This document shows positions 1 to 9,600 of a stretch of 64,000 bases of DNA, piece by piece; position 1 is the stretch's first letter; every line of letters starts with the position of its first letter. Source of the stretch: Paraglaciecola arctica BSs20135 (lineage in GTDB: Bacteria > Pseudomonadota > Gammaproteobacteria > Enterobacterales > Alteromonadaceae); assembly GCF_000314995.1 (NCBI RefSeq), contig NZ_BAEO01000055.1, forward strand, positions 1 to 64,000. Reading direction: 5' to 3'. The notes beneath the pieces are model-generated. The model had not been told where the DNA came from. It saw only the letters and a list, made by a program, of their open reading frames with translations, and did not search any database. Both the position numbers and the translations under genes were made by a program.

Positions 1-30
1 CCCCATTAATTGAAATTAATGGGGCTTTTT
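1..30. terminator. Hairpin terminator at the window edge
   Basis: A perfect 10-bp stem (1-10 with 15-24, loop 11-14) is followed on the + strand by a T run at 26-30. It fits a terminator for a + strand gene lying left of the window. It also sits 17 nt past the stop of the leftward EF-G gene and could work for both; the sequence that would show a T run in that direction is outside the window. Confidence 0.7.
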
Positions 31-46
31 AAGTCGTTAGACGTTT

Positions 47-2137
47 TTACTTCTTAGCAGCGTTACGCTCTTTGGTTTCTGCAATGACTTTCTCAGACAC
101 ATTTTGTGGACAAGGGCTGTAATGCGAGAATTCCATAGAGAACTGACCACGACCAGATGTCATAGTACGTAGGCTTCCGATATAACCAAACATTTCAGAA
201 AGAGGAATGTCAGCTTTAACTCGAACACCTGTTGCACTAGGCTCTTGATCTTTGATCATGCCACGACGACGGTTTAAGTCACCAATTACATCACCTACGT
301 GATCGTCAGGCGTAAACACGTCAACTTTCATGATAGGTTCAATTAGCTGAGGTCCAGCCTTAGGAATTGATTGACGGAATGCGCCTTTAGCCGCAATTTC
401 AAATGCAACCGCTGATGAATCCACTGCGTGGAAGCCACCGTCGAATAATTCAACTTCAACATCTAGCACTGGGAAACCAGCTAGAACACCAGTATCCATC
501 ATGCTCTTGAAACCTTTTTCAATCGCAGGGAAGAATTCTTTAGGTACATTACCGCCAACAACTTTAGAGGTGAATGTAAAGCCAGAATTGGCTTCGCCAG
601 GCTTAATGCGATAATCGATTTTACCGAATTGACCAGAACCACCAGATTGTTTCTTATGGGTATAAGAATCTTCAATTTCTTGTGTGATAGTTTCACGGTA
701 AGCAACCTGAGGTTCACCTACTGTTAATTCAACGCCGTAAGTACGCTTAAGAATATCTACTTTGATATCTAAGTGAAGCTCACCCATACCAGATAGGATT
801 GTTTCACCTGAATCTTGGTCAGTTTCAACACGGAAAGTAGGATCTTCAGCAACCATTTTACCGATAGCAATACCCATTTTCTCAGTTGAACCTTTATCTT
901 TTGGTGTAACAGAGATAGAGATGACTGGCTCAGGGAATACCATAGCTTCTAAGATGATTGGGTGTTTTGGATCACATAAAGTGTGACCAGTTTGCACGTT
1001 ACCTTTCATACCAACAATAGCGATGATATCGCCAGCTTGTGCTGATGATAACTCGTTACGGTCATCAGCTTGCATTTCACACATACGGCCAACACGCTCA
1101 GTTTTACCTGTTGCGGCGTTCATTATGGTATCACCTTTCTTAAGCGTACCTGAGTAGATACGTACGAAAGTAAGTGAACCAAAGCGGTCATCTGTAATTT
1201 TAAAAGCTAACGCTTTAAAGGTTTCATCTGCAGAAACGATTGCGTATTCACCATTAGGTTCACCTTCTTCATCCGTAAGTGGTTGAGGATCAACCTCTGT
1301 AGGGCTAGGTAGGTAATCTACAACGGCGTCAAGAATTAATTGCATACCTTTGTTTTTGAATGCAGAACCACAGTAGGTTGGAAATATATCCATAGTACGT
1401 GTGCCTTTACGGATACAACGTTTGATTTCGTCAACAGAAGGCTCTTCGCCTTCCATGTAAGCCATCAATAAGTCATCATCTTGCTCAAGAGCTGTCTCAA
1501 GCAGCATTTCACGATATTCTTCTACTTTATCAACCATGTCCGCAGGCACATCAGTGATTTCGTAGTTTTCAGGAAGACCAGTGTCATCCCAAACGTAGGC
1601 TTTACGAGTAAGAAGGTCAACTACCCCAACAAAATCATCTTCGATACCTATTGGCAGAACCATGATTAGAGGGTTAGCACCGAGTACCTTTTTAGTTTGA
1701 GCAACAACGCGATAGAAATCAGCACCCATACGGTCTAATTTATTAACGAAGATAATACGCGCAACTCTTGAGTCATTCGCATAACGCCAGTTAGTTTCTG
1801 ATTGAGGTTCAACCCCACCAGATCCACAAAATACGCCGATACCGCCGTCTAGTACTTTAAGTGAACGGTATACTTCAACTGTGAAGTCAACGTGTCCAGG
1901 AGTATCGATAACGTTAAAACGGTGATCTTTCCAGAAACAGCTTACTGCTGCTGATTGAATTGTTATACCGCGCTCGGCTTCTTGTTCCATGAAATCGGTA
2001 GTTGATTCACCGTCATGTACTTCACCGGTCTTATGTATTTGACCAGTAAGTTTAAGGATCCGTTCTGTAGTGGTCGTTTTACCCGCGTCAACGTGGGCAA
2101 AAATACCGATGTTTCTGTACTTCGCTAAATCTGTCAT
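47..2137 (-). CDS. fusA2: Elongation factor G, second paralogue (EF-G2)
   Basis: Cytosolic translational GTPase that drives ribosome translocation or recycling. The 696 residues show the G1 loop AHVDAGKT (14-21), GIT (58-60), DTPGH (78-82) and NKLD (132-135), followed by the usual EF-G domains II-V. It stands alone rather than in a str operon with rpsL, rpsG and tufA, and its N-terminus is shorter than that of the main EF-G. Both points match the second EF-G of Vibrio and Shewanella rather than canonical FusA. The paralogue assignment is from memory of the family, not from an alignment. A TATAAT-like -10 lies upstream at 2173-2178. Confidence 0.9.
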   Translation of the reverse strand: MTDLAKYRNIGIFAHVDAGKTTTTERILKLTGQIHKTGEVHDGESTTDFMEQEAERGITIQSAAVSCFWKDHRFNVIDTPGHVDFTVEVYRSLKVLDGGIGVFCGSGGVEPQSETNWRYANDSRVARIIFVNKLDRMGADFYRVVAQTKKVLGANPLIMVLPIGIEDDFVGVVDLLTRKAYVWDDTGLPENYEITDVPADMVDKVEEYREMLLETALEQDDDLLMAYMEGEEPSVDEIKRCIRKGTRTMDIFPTYCGSAFKNKGMQLILDAVVDYLPSPTEVDPQPLTDEEGEPNGEYAIVSADETFKALAFKITDDRFGSLTFVRIYSGTLKKGDTIMNAATGKTERVGRMCEMQADDRNELSSAQAGDIIAIVGMKGNVQTGHTLCDPKHPIILEAMVFPEPVISISVTPKDKGSTEKMGIAIGKMVAEDPTFRVETDQDSGETILSGMGELHLDIKVDILKRTYGVELTVGEPQVAYRETITQEIEDSYTHKKQSGGSGQFGKIDYRIKPGEANSGFTFTSKVVGGNVPKEFFPAIEKGFKSMMDTGVLAGFPVLDVEVELFDGGFHAVDSSAVAFEIAAKGAFRQSIPKAGPQLIEPIMKVDVFTPDDHVGDVIGDLNRRRGMIKDQEPSATGVRVKADIPLSEMFGYIGSLRTMTSGRGQFSMEFSHYSPCPQNVSEKVIAETKERNAAKK

Positions 2138-2172
2138 TATTCCAACTTCAGTATGAGTAAAAATTGCGCAGG

Positions 2173-2178
2173 ATTATA
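2173..2178 (-). promoter_or_regulatory. Candidate -10 box for fusA2
   Basis: Read on the minus strand this is TATAAT, followed by a GC-rich CCTGCGC stretch of the kind seen at stringently controlled promoters. No convincing -35 lies at 16-18 nt, so this is only a candidate. Confidence 0.4.
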
Positions 2179-2373
2179 CAAGATATTTTAAGTAATTGCC
2201 TATTTTCTTTACTTAAGATGCAAACATTTTAAAGTTAATTGCATTTTTTTATTTGGAAGATAAAAAAAATCCATGAAAAAGCTGCTTAAAGTGTTAGCCA
2301 ACGAGCTATTTAAGGATATTTACATAGGCTTTTGATATTTTTGATATCCGATCTTACCTGCGTGAATAAAGTC

Positions 2374-2564
2374 CGGTATTCAAGATTTTTATGGGAATAA
2401 CATTGAGTATTCATTGTTAGTTTGTTACCACCCTTCTGAAAGCAGAGGGTCTTATTCAAAACGCCCTACCAACAACGATCATTACGGGAGGAATACCGTC
2501 TTACTAAAAAGGTTTGGAGTTACCCCCTATTTTGTTGGCGTCAGTTAGATGGGGAGATCAACAT
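2374..2564 (+). ncRNA. Candidate structured 5' leader (riboswitch-like) of a small peptide gene
   Basis: This intergenic stretch has more pairing than chance suggests. CGGTATTC (2374-2381) is complementary to GAATACCG (2491-2498). GAATA (2395-2399) pairs with TATTC (2408-2412). A bulged 8-bp hairpin spans 2430-2450. ACGCC plus AACAA (2461-2475) can pair with TTGTTGGCGT (2532-2541). A C run at 2523-2527 can pair with GGGG at 2551-2554, the Shine-Dalgarno of the peptide gene, forming a pseudoknot-like SD lock. It matches no riboswitch class I can recall. Function is unknown; the structure was inferred by eye. Confidence 0.45.
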
Positions 2565-2675
2565 ATGTCAGATGAAAGAGGCATACCTGTTGCTCATATT
2601 AACAAAGGGGCCAAAGGCTGCGGAGCAGTGATGCATCCGGTCACCGTCTGTTCCTGTTTGATTGTTGGTAATTAG
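2565..2675 (+). CDS. Small 36-residue cysteine-containing peptide, unknown function
   Basis: An ATG lies 8 nt after a strong Shine-Dalgarno GGGGAG (2551-2556) and opens 36 codons ending in TAG. The peptide has a hydrophilic first half (MSDERGIPVAHINKGAKG) and a second half containing Cys19, Cys29 and Cys31, with a CSC motif in a hydrophobic tail ending IVGN. No signal peptide is evident. It is the only gene that could use the structured leader upstream, and it is followed by a short hairpin and T run before the convergent diguanylate cyclase. It resembles no family I recognise. A metal-binding peptide, a leader peptide or a modified peptide are all possible. No modifying enzyme is next to it. 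Confidence 0.5.
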   Translation: MSDERGIPVAHINKGAKGCGAVMHPVTVCSCLIVGN

Positions 2676-2696
2676 GCTGTTGACCTACTTTTTTCT
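2673..2696 (+). terminator. Weak candidate terminator after the small peptide gene
   Basis: TAGG (2673-2676) can pair with CCTA (2684-2687), followed by CTTTTTT to 2694. The stem is only four base pairs, so this is weak, but the position right after the peptide stop is right for a terminator. Confidence 0.3.
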
Positions 2697-2697
2697 A

Positions 2698-3714
2698 TTA
2701 CATCATAGGCATAACACGATTACGGCCTAGACGTTTAGCTTCGTAAAGTTGTTTGTCTGCTTGCTCCACCAGAGCCAATGGATTCATGCCTTTTATTAGT
2801 TCTGCAACTCCAAATGAGGCCGCTATATCGCCCAATATTTCACCTGTGCGTTTGTCTTTTACTCTTATTTTTTCTATGGCTTTACGCATCGATTCAGCCA
2901 TGCTTCTTGCTTTAGCAATATTTACGTTAGGCACAATAATGGCAAATTCTTCACCACCAAATCGAAAGGCCTGCGCACCATCTCGACATGTTGCTTGGAG
3001 CTTTTTAGCGGTAGCTTTTAAAATTAAGTCTCCCATAAGATGGCCGTAGTTATCATTGATATTTTTGAAGTAATCAAGATCAACCAGTATCAAACATAAG
3101 TTAGGTTTTAAAGACTGAGTGGCTAGTTCTTCATCAAAGTAACGTCTGTTACATAACCCTGTTAGGGCATCATACAAAGCTTCTTGTTGGCTTTGTTCAA
3201 GCTGGCCTCTGAGTGCTTCTATTTCGTTTTGAGCGTCCTTTAAGGCAGCATTAAAGTTTATAGTGCTACGCCTGATGTTTTGTGTGTTTTCGACCAAATT
3301 ACGCACTAAGGCCATCACTTCTATTACTGACAATCCTTCTTTTTCAACTTTAGTTAGGTCATCAACACAAGTGTCCATAGTTTCTTTGAAGCTGGTAGTT
3401 TCAGAGCGGGTGTCCCGCAAGGATTGAGATAACTCAATCAACATAGCTTCCACAGACTGACGTAGTTCCCAAGCTGAAACTTCTTCAGCTTCTGCAAGGT
3501 AATTGCGATAAAGTTCTTTTGTTTTTATCTTAGAAAACTGCATTTTATTATCTAAGACATAATCAATAGCGTTTTTTAACTCAGGCGATTCATTAGAAAC
3601 ATAGGTATACCAAAGCGCATAATTGTTAGGAATGGCAGGAATTTTATGCTTCAGCATTAGAGGTATTGTTTGTTTTAATGTTGCGAAAGATTTTTCTAAA
3701 TTATTATCTGCCAT
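2698..3714 (-). CDS. Diguanylate cyclase (GGDEF domain)
   Basis: Makes cyclic di-GMP from two GTP. The 338 residues comprise an N-terminal region of about 100 residues without a recognised sensor fold, a predicted coiled coil (about 100-178), and a C-terminal GGDEF domain. That domain shows DALTGLCNRR (182-191), the metal-site DLDYF (212-216) and the active-site GGEEF (253-257), so it should be catalytic. The usual RxxD inhibitory site is incomplete: the stretch before the active site is RDGA, lacking the Asp, so product inhibition may be weak. No transmembrane segment or signal peptide is visible, so it is probably cytosolic. GGGA precedes the ATG by about nine nt. Confidence 0.9.
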   Translation of the reverse strand: MADNNLEKSFATLKQTIPLMLKHKIPAIPNNYALWYTYVSNESPELKNAIDYVLDNKMQFSKIKTKELYRNYLAEAEEVSAWELRQSVEAMLIELSQSLRDTRSETTSFKETMDTCVDDLTKVEKEGLSVIEVMALVRNLVENTQNIRRSTINFNAALKDAQNEIEALRGQLEQSQQEALYDALTGLCNRRYFDEELATQSLKPNLCLILVDLDYFKNINDNYGHLMGDLILKATAKKLQATCRDGAQAFRFGGEEFAIIVPNVNIAKARSMAESMRKAIEKIRVKDKRTGEILGDIAASFGVAELIKGMNPLALVEQADKQLYEAKRLGRNRVMPMM

Positions 3715-3835
3715 TAAATAAGTCCCATCTTTACCATGTTTTCAAGTTCATTTTACTTTAAAGAATACAGGTGCTCGCGCTATATCCGGTTTCTTTTGAG
3801 AGTAAAGCCGAGATGTTGATTAACAATCGCTTTAC

Positions 3836-3864
3836 TTGACATGATACTAACTCATCTCTAATTT
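3836..3864 (+). promoter_or_regulatory. Candidate sigma-70 promoter of the alpha/beta hydrolase gene
   Basis: A perfect TTGACA (3836-3841) is followed after 17 nt by TAATTT (3859-3864), a poor match to TATAAT. It lies about 40 nt upstream of the hydrolase start and between divergent genes. Confidence 0.45.
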
Positions 3865-3901
3865 AAAAGTTACCTATTCTGCTGCTGGTCTTTATGTCTC
3901 T

Positions 3902-5332
3902 ATGAGCTGTTTTAAAGTTGTATTTTTTTGCTGTTTTTTTGCCATCAATAGCTTTGCTCAAGAAAAAGAAAATAGCGATGACGCTCTACAACAAACCTTA
4001 GCTCCACTGCCTGCGCATTGGCAACAGTCGCGAATAAATGAACCTATATTTGGTGGGATTGTTCATGTAATAGAAACGGGGGAAAAGCACAAAAAAGCCA
4101 TTATTTTAGTACACGGTCTTGGCTACAGTGGCTTACGAGATTGGTTAGATATTATTCCGCAACTTGAGTCTGATTATCATATTATTGCCTTAGATTTACC
4201 AGGTTTTGGAGAGTCCGATCCAACATCATTACAACTAGCCCCACAACGTTATGCACAACTACTACAATGGTTGATCCCGCAGTTTTCATCACAAAAAGTG
4301 ACTGTAATTGGCCATTCTATGGGCGCTGCAATCAGCTTACGTTTTGCGTCAGAATTTCCTAACATGGTTGAACGCCTCATTATGGTAGATACTGCCGGAG
4401 TGTTGCAACGCTCAGTATTTGTTCGGCATATGACACAAATGCCCGATCGTTATGAATGGTTAGCAAAATATCAACAACGCTTTAATTTTATAGATACCGC
4501 AGTGAGCAGGTTCAATAGATTTATTAATAGTGTCAGTGGTTCAGTGCTTAGTCAGATGGATAAGTTGCCAGATCCCACACAAGTGTTGCTGCAAAATAAA
4601 TTTGCGCAAAAATATGTTTATAAAGATCGCCCTACTTTAAACGCAGCTATTGGACTCATTAATGAAGATTTCTCCCAGGCAATAGATAAACTTTTGGTGC
4701 CCACTCACATAATCTGGGGAGAATATGATCGAGTTGCGCCACTACGAACTGGAGAATTGTTGCAGTTTCACTTAGACAATGCTGAGTTAAATGTTATCCA
4801 AGACGCAGGCCATGTGCCAATGAAAGATAAACCCACAGAATTTATGCAGAAGTTAAATTATGCATTAAACAACCCACCTATAAAACGGCAGCATTTAACT
4901 TATATAGAAAGCGAAGATTTAGCTACTTTAACCTGCAACAACCAAAATGATCGATCTTTTAGTGGGCACTATGATTTTGTTTATATTAGTGGCTGTAAAT
5001 ATATTACCTTAAGCAATCTCACTGCAAAGCAGATTTATATTGAAAACTCCGATGTAACTATGCAGCAGGTTGTTGTTCAATCGGATAACTTGACTATGGA
5101 GGTGAATAATTCCTTTGTTACTATGACTAACGTGCGTTTGCAGGGTAAAACTGCGTTGAAAGTGAAGGGTAGTACAGTTGATGCGGCTGGAGCAGAATTC
5201 ACAGGTTCAAATCATCCAATCCAAGTTGTTGCTGATTCACTTTTATATTTATCTGTTAGCCGTCAATATTACAATGGTAAGTTACAGTATCTTCACGGTA
5301 TGTCAGAGGGAAACGTTTACGATTTGAGGTAA
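3902..5332 (+). CDS. Exported alpha/beta hydrolase with an extra C-terminal beta-rich domain
   Basis: The first 20 residues form a signal peptide (hydrophobic core ending SFAQ). Residues about 45-325 are an alpha/beta hydrolase with the oxyanion HG (71-72), nucleophile elbow GHSMG (Ser139), Asp276 in GEYDRV and His304 in AGHVP, a complete triad. The remaining 145 residues repeat short beta-strand units (ITLSNLTAK, IYIENSDVTM, VTMTNVRLQ) resembling a right-handed beta-helix; this is inference. Substrate unknown: lipase, esterase and C-C hydrolase are all possible. The start has no clear Shine-Dalgarno but gives a sensible signal peptide. It stands alone on this strand, upstream of the cytochrome c' gene. 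Confidence 0.8.
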   Translation: MSCFKVVFFCCFFAINSFAQEKENSDDALQQTLAPLPAHWQQSRINEPIFGGIVHVIETGEKHKKAIILVHGLGYSGLRDWLDIIPQLESDYHIIALDLPGFGESDPTSLQLAPQRYAQLLQWLIPQFSSQKVTVIGHSMGAAISLRFASEFPNMVERLIMVDTAGVLQRSVFVRHMTQMPDRYEWLAKYQQRFNFIDTAVSRFNRFINSVSGSVLSQMDKLPDPTQVLLQNKFAQKYVYKDRPTLNAAIGLINEDFSQAIDKLLVPTHIIWGEYDRVAPLRTGELLQFHLDNAELNVIQDAGHVPMKDKPTEFMQKLNYALNNPPIKRQHLTYIESEDLATLTCNNQNDRSFSGHYDFVYISGCKYITLSNLTAKQIYIENSDVTMQQVVVQSDNLTMEVNNSFVTMTNVRLQGKTALKVKGSTVDAAGAEFTGSNHPIQVVADSLLYLSVSRQYYNGKLQYLHGMSEGNVYDLR

Positions 5333-5449
5333 GCCCAACTAAAAGTCTTTAGCATTTAAAGCTGTTGTTGTTAAATAGCAGGAATGGAAGAATAAAAACC
5401 GTTATCATCGTTCTACACTTTATCAAATTTAACTACTGGAGAAGGTAAT

Positions 5450-5920
5450 ATGATCAAGAAGGCTATTGCAGTAATTGTAGGTTCAGCGCTGTTGAGTACA
5501 TTTTCTGTGTTTGCAGAACCCGCCAAATCGGACAAACAGGCCAAAGACGTTACTGAGTTTAGACAAGCGATCCTTACACTTGTAAAGAGCAATGTGGGTG
5601 TTTTAGGGGCAATGAATAAAGGTGCTATCCCGTTTGACGCGCAAACAATGCAAACCAACGCCATACGTATTGAACAATTGTCTTTGATGTTGGAAGACTA
5701 TTTTGCAACAGATACAACTGGCTTTGATGTTGAAACTGCTGCATTGGACAAAATTTGGGAAAATCAAGCTGATTTTAAAAACAAAATAAGTGCTTTAACG
5801 GCTGCCGCCAGTAACTTGAACAAAGTTGCTAAAGCAGGAGATACAAGTCAGTTTAAGCCCGCTATTGGTCAAGTGTTCAAAAGCTGCAAAGGTTGTCACG
5901 ACAACTACAAAGAAGATTAA
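5450..5920 (+). CDS. Cytochrome c' / c556 family, periplasmic class II cytochrome c
   Basis: A 156-residue exported haem protein. A signal peptide (1 to about 22, ending FAEP) is followed by a helical region and a single C-terminal CKGCH haem site (Cys146, Cys149, His150), the class II arrangement. Function is electron transfer or binding of small gases in the periplasm; the physiological partner is not shown. GGAG lies about 9 nt before the ATG. It converges with a cytochrome b561-type gene only 3 nt away; the two may act together as quinol oxidase and acceptor, which is inference. Confidence 0.88.
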   Translation: MIKKAIAVIVGSALLSTFSVFAEPAKSDKQAKDVTEFRQAILTLVKSNVGVLGAMNKGAIPFDAQTMQTNAIRIEQLSLMLEDYFATDTTGFDVETAALDKIWENQADFKNKISALTAAASNLNKVAKAGDTSQFKPAIGQVFKSCKGCHDNYKED

Positions 5921-5923
5921 TAT

Positions 5924-6619
5924 TTAATAGTAATAACCGTCTTCTATTGGAGGCGGGTTTATTTCTACCAACCAATAAACAAATATCGCCACTAAACACA
6001 TTACCAATATAGCCTTAATAAGTTGAGAATGTTCGATACCATCTTTTGGCGCTACTGCTTTTTTACCATCTAACATTGGCCCTATAAGATTGTGTTTAAG
6101 GAAAATCAAATACCATCCAATAGCGACTAAATGTAACCCAATAATGGCTAGTAGAATGTCAAAAACATTATGATGCAACCATTGCATTAATTGCTGTAAA
6201 TCTGTGTCAGCACTGGCGTAATAGGGGCCAGAGTAGACGATGTCGTCTGTAGTAAACAAGCCGCTGATGGCCTGCAAACCCACTAGAATTATTACCCCAG
6301 GTAATATTAATCCACCCACAGAGTTGTGACCAATACTCAAGGTATGTTGTTTGGATATCACACTACGTAAATAGGCTAACATTGCCTTTGGTCCTGCAAT
6401 AAAACTGTTGAATTTGGCATATTTGGTACCAACAAATCCCCAAATTAATCGAAAAATAATCAATCCTAAAGTGAAGTATCCAATATAGAAATGGATATCC
6501 ATCGCATCTTCTAACACCTCTGCAGTTAACCATTGGCCAAACAAACAGAGCACTAATAACCAGTGGAATAATCTTACCGGAATGTCCCAAACTAAATTTT
6601 TTTTCATATATGAACGCAT
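5924..6619 (-). CDS. Cytochrome b561-type membrane protein
   Basis: Integral membrane dihaem cytochrome b of the b561/Ni-Fe-hydrogenase b-subunit type, expected to move electrons from quinol to a periplasmic acceptor. The opening WDIPVRLFHWLL with its His, then HFYIGYFTLG, IGHNSVGG and LHHNVFDILL, supplies the haem-ligating histidines typical of the family, in four main membrane helices plus a fifth near the C-terminus. The first Met at 6619 or the one at 6607 (MKKNLVWD) may be the start; neither has a clear Shine-Dalgarno. The neighbouring convergent cytochrome c' is a plausible partner. Confidence 0.85.
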   Translation of the reverse strand: MRSYMKKNLVWDIPVRLFHWLLVLCLFGQWLTAEVLEDAMDIHFYIGYFTLGLIIFRLIWGFVGTKYAKFNSFIAGPKAMLAYLRSVISKQHTLSIGHNSVGGLILPGVIILVGLQAISGLFTTDDIVYSGPYYASADTDLQQLMQWLHHNVFDILLAIIGLHLVAIGWYLIFLKHNLIGPMLDGKKAVAPKDGIEHSQLIKAILVMCLVAIFVYWLVEINPPPIEDGYYY

Positions 6620-6629
6620 CTTAAATAGA

Positions 6630-6656
6630 AAGCCCTAACAAAAATTGTTAGGGCTT
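6630..6656 (-). terminator. Terminator of the propeller-amidohydrolase gene
   Basis: A perfect 10-bp stem (6630-6639 with 6647-6656) starts 16 nt past the stop of the large leftward gene. On the minus strand it is followed by a T-rich TTCTATTT. It also sits immediately upstream of the cytochrome b561 start. Confidence 0.65.
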
Positions 6657-6671
6657 GTTTAGAAAAAAAGA

Positions 6672-9600
6672 CTAATGCACCCAATGATGCTTTTGTGCTT
6701 TAGCGTTTATGGCTTGTTGTGTTGCTTTGGGCATAAACAACTGATTGTTTTGTTCAAAGAAAAACGCTTTACGTTGTTTTTTACTGCCTACTTCATTCAT
6801 GGTTGCCGCCTCATAAATTCGGCCATTTAACACTGTGTATTCAACAAACTCACTGCGGCGAATATCGTTAAGTACATCACCGTCTATTATCATTAAGTCC
6901 GCTATTTTACCTACTTCAATACTGCCTATTTGTTTGTCCATGCCTAAGTGAGTCGCACCGTCAATTGTTCCACCTCGAAGCGCTTCCCAAGGTGTAAATC
7001 CACCTTTATTCATTAACCACAATTCCCAGTGAGCGGCTAACCCCTCGCGCTGACCATGGGCGCCTATATGTACGCTTACGCCTTTGTCTCGTAATGTTTT
7101 GGCATACTCAGCAACAGCAACATGATTGTACTGATTGTCAGGTGCAGTAGGGCGTCTAATAGAACGTTTATCTACCAAAAAGCTTGGGGTATAACGCATT
7201 AAGCGAGGGTTTTTCCATACTTCGGTTCTGTCATAAAAGTATTCTTCACCCATCATGCCGCCGTATGACACTACAAATGTTGGGGTGTAGCCAAATTTTG
7301 TGGCTGACCATAAAGCCGTTAAATCGTCATAACCTTTGGCTATAGGTAAAGAATGTTCCAGGCCTGTATGACCGTCTACTAACATTGATATGTTTTGTTG
7401 GAATTTGCCACCGCCTTCTGGCACTACCATCATGCCTAGTTGTTTGGCGGCAGCTAATATTTGCTGACGTGTATCGCGCCTAGGTTGATTGTAACTTTTA
7501 ACCGAAATAGCCCCGGTATCTTTTAGTCGTTGTATGTGAAATAAAGCATCGTCGTAACTGTTGATTATCGCCCTATAATTTACTGCTTCGGCACCATATA
7601 AAATAGTACCGGTTGAATAAATTCTAGGGGCGACAATTTTTCCTGCTTTTTGCAATTCGGCAGCCGAGAAGATCTCGGTGGTATCATTTGATGGATCATG
7701 AATAGTAGTGACACCAAAGGCTAGGCTTGAATACATGCTCCAGTTTTGTTGCGGGATTATTTCATTACTGCCTTGCGAACCATGAGCGTGAGCGTCGATA
7801 AGCCCAGGTAATATGGTTTTACCTTTAGTATCAATAAGTAATGTTTCACTAGGAATAGACACATCGCCAGATTTTCCAACTTCGACAATTTTATTGTCCT
7901 TGATTAATACCACGCCGTTTTCAATGACTTCTCGCTGCCTATTTGCATCGCGCATGGTGACAACTGTGCCACCTACTAAGGCTTTGTAACCTGAAGGTTT
8001 GTCTGCTTTTTGTTGAAAAGATAAGTCAATACCTTCACTGACTGGTTCCGGTAATTCTTCTGGTGAATTTGCAAAAAACTCAAAGGCATCTTGTAATTTC
8101 CGCTCATAAAAAGTAGCGCCGTGATACCAACTTACAGACTGATTATCGGCGCTCCAAGTTAGGTATTCACCTGCGCGGCTTGATATCTGTTTAACGGGCA
8201 ATGAAGACATTTTAGGACCTATATTGACCCGCTTACCGGTATCCACAAAAGGTGCAACATAAGCATTATATTGATGTACAAAGGCGACCCATTTTTTGTC
8301 ATGAGATAAGCGATATTCAGTGACTTTATCGGCGCCGTATAAATGCTCTCGTTTGTCTTCACCATTTAAATCTACACTGACTAATTGAGTTTCAGGGTAA
8401 CTGCTACCTGAAACTGAAGTGGTCATATAAATGCGTGTGTTGTCGCCGGCAAAGTGTGGGGCTGAACCAGATTTGGCAATACGTTTAGTTTCACCACTTT
8501 TAACATTTGCCACGTAAATACCCGGTTCGACCGAATATTTTGGGCTCAGTAGATAGCCACCAGTGATTTTGTCATAGACCACTAATTTTCCGTCGGTTGA
8601 GAAACTGGGTTCGATATAGTGACCTGGTGTTGTAGTTAATACTTTACCTTTGCCGCCACGGGCTTTGATGATCCTAATTGAACCTAATTCTTGGTCGTGC
8701 CAAGTGGTGTAAACAATATTTTTTCCGTCATTTGAGTAACGCGGGTAAAGTTCTTCGTGCTCATTTTGTTTGGTTAATCGTTCGGTTTTACCAGACTTAA
8801 TATTTTTCACATAAAGTTTACCTAAAGCCTGAAACAATATCGATTTACCATCAGGTGACTTTTGTGCCCAGCGCGTCATTTTTATAGGGAAACTGTCAGG
8901 CGCTACATCTACATCAAAACGCACCGCGTCAGCATATTTTAGTTCTGCATGAACCTGCACTGGTATGGTGGCGATAGACTGGTCTTTAACTGTGAGTTTA
9001 TGAAATTTTCCAGCTGTCCAGAAAACGATATATTTGGAATCTGGTGTCCAATCAAAGTAGGCAAAATACCCTTCTGAGCCAAAACCTTCTTGCATGTCTC
9101 GCTCGAGATCCATGTACAGAGGTTTTTCCATTCCCGTAGCTAAGTCTTTAACAAAAAGTACGGTTTTTTCTTTTACTCTTCGAATAAAAGCAAGGTGTTT
9201 ACCGTCAGGAGAGGGAGTTGGGACAACAGCACCGCCTGTGCCACTGACAAAACGTTCTTCCTCACCATTGGCTAATTCGTATCGGGTAATGGCAAAAATG
9301 CCTTTTAGTGGATCTCGGTTATAGCTAAACGTACTGCCCCCAGATACGTCTTGAGTAAAGTACAGATACTTTCCATCAGGAGAGAAAGCGGGATCAGCAA
9401 TGTTTTTTTGGTCTTTTTTACCGTTTACTCGCTTTTTAATTGCTAAGCCGTCACCGCCAGAATGATGATAAAGCCAAATTTCACCGGCCGGAATACTACG
9501 ACTCGACATTATGCCTTTGCTCACTGCTATATATTGTCCATCTGGACTCCATTTAGGTGAATGGATTAAGTTGTTCTTTTCTTTACTAAGTTGTTTTAAA

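Noticed and set aside
2374-2564. Known riboswitch (cobalamin, TPP, cyclic di-GMP, guanidine, manganese)
   Set aside because: I compared the sequence with the conserved cores I remember for these classes and saw none; the region stays an unassigned candidate.
2565-2675. RiPP or methanobactin precursor
   Set aside because: The CSC end is suggestive, but no modifying enzyme (MNIO/DUF692, radical SAM, LanM) is near, so the claim is not supported.
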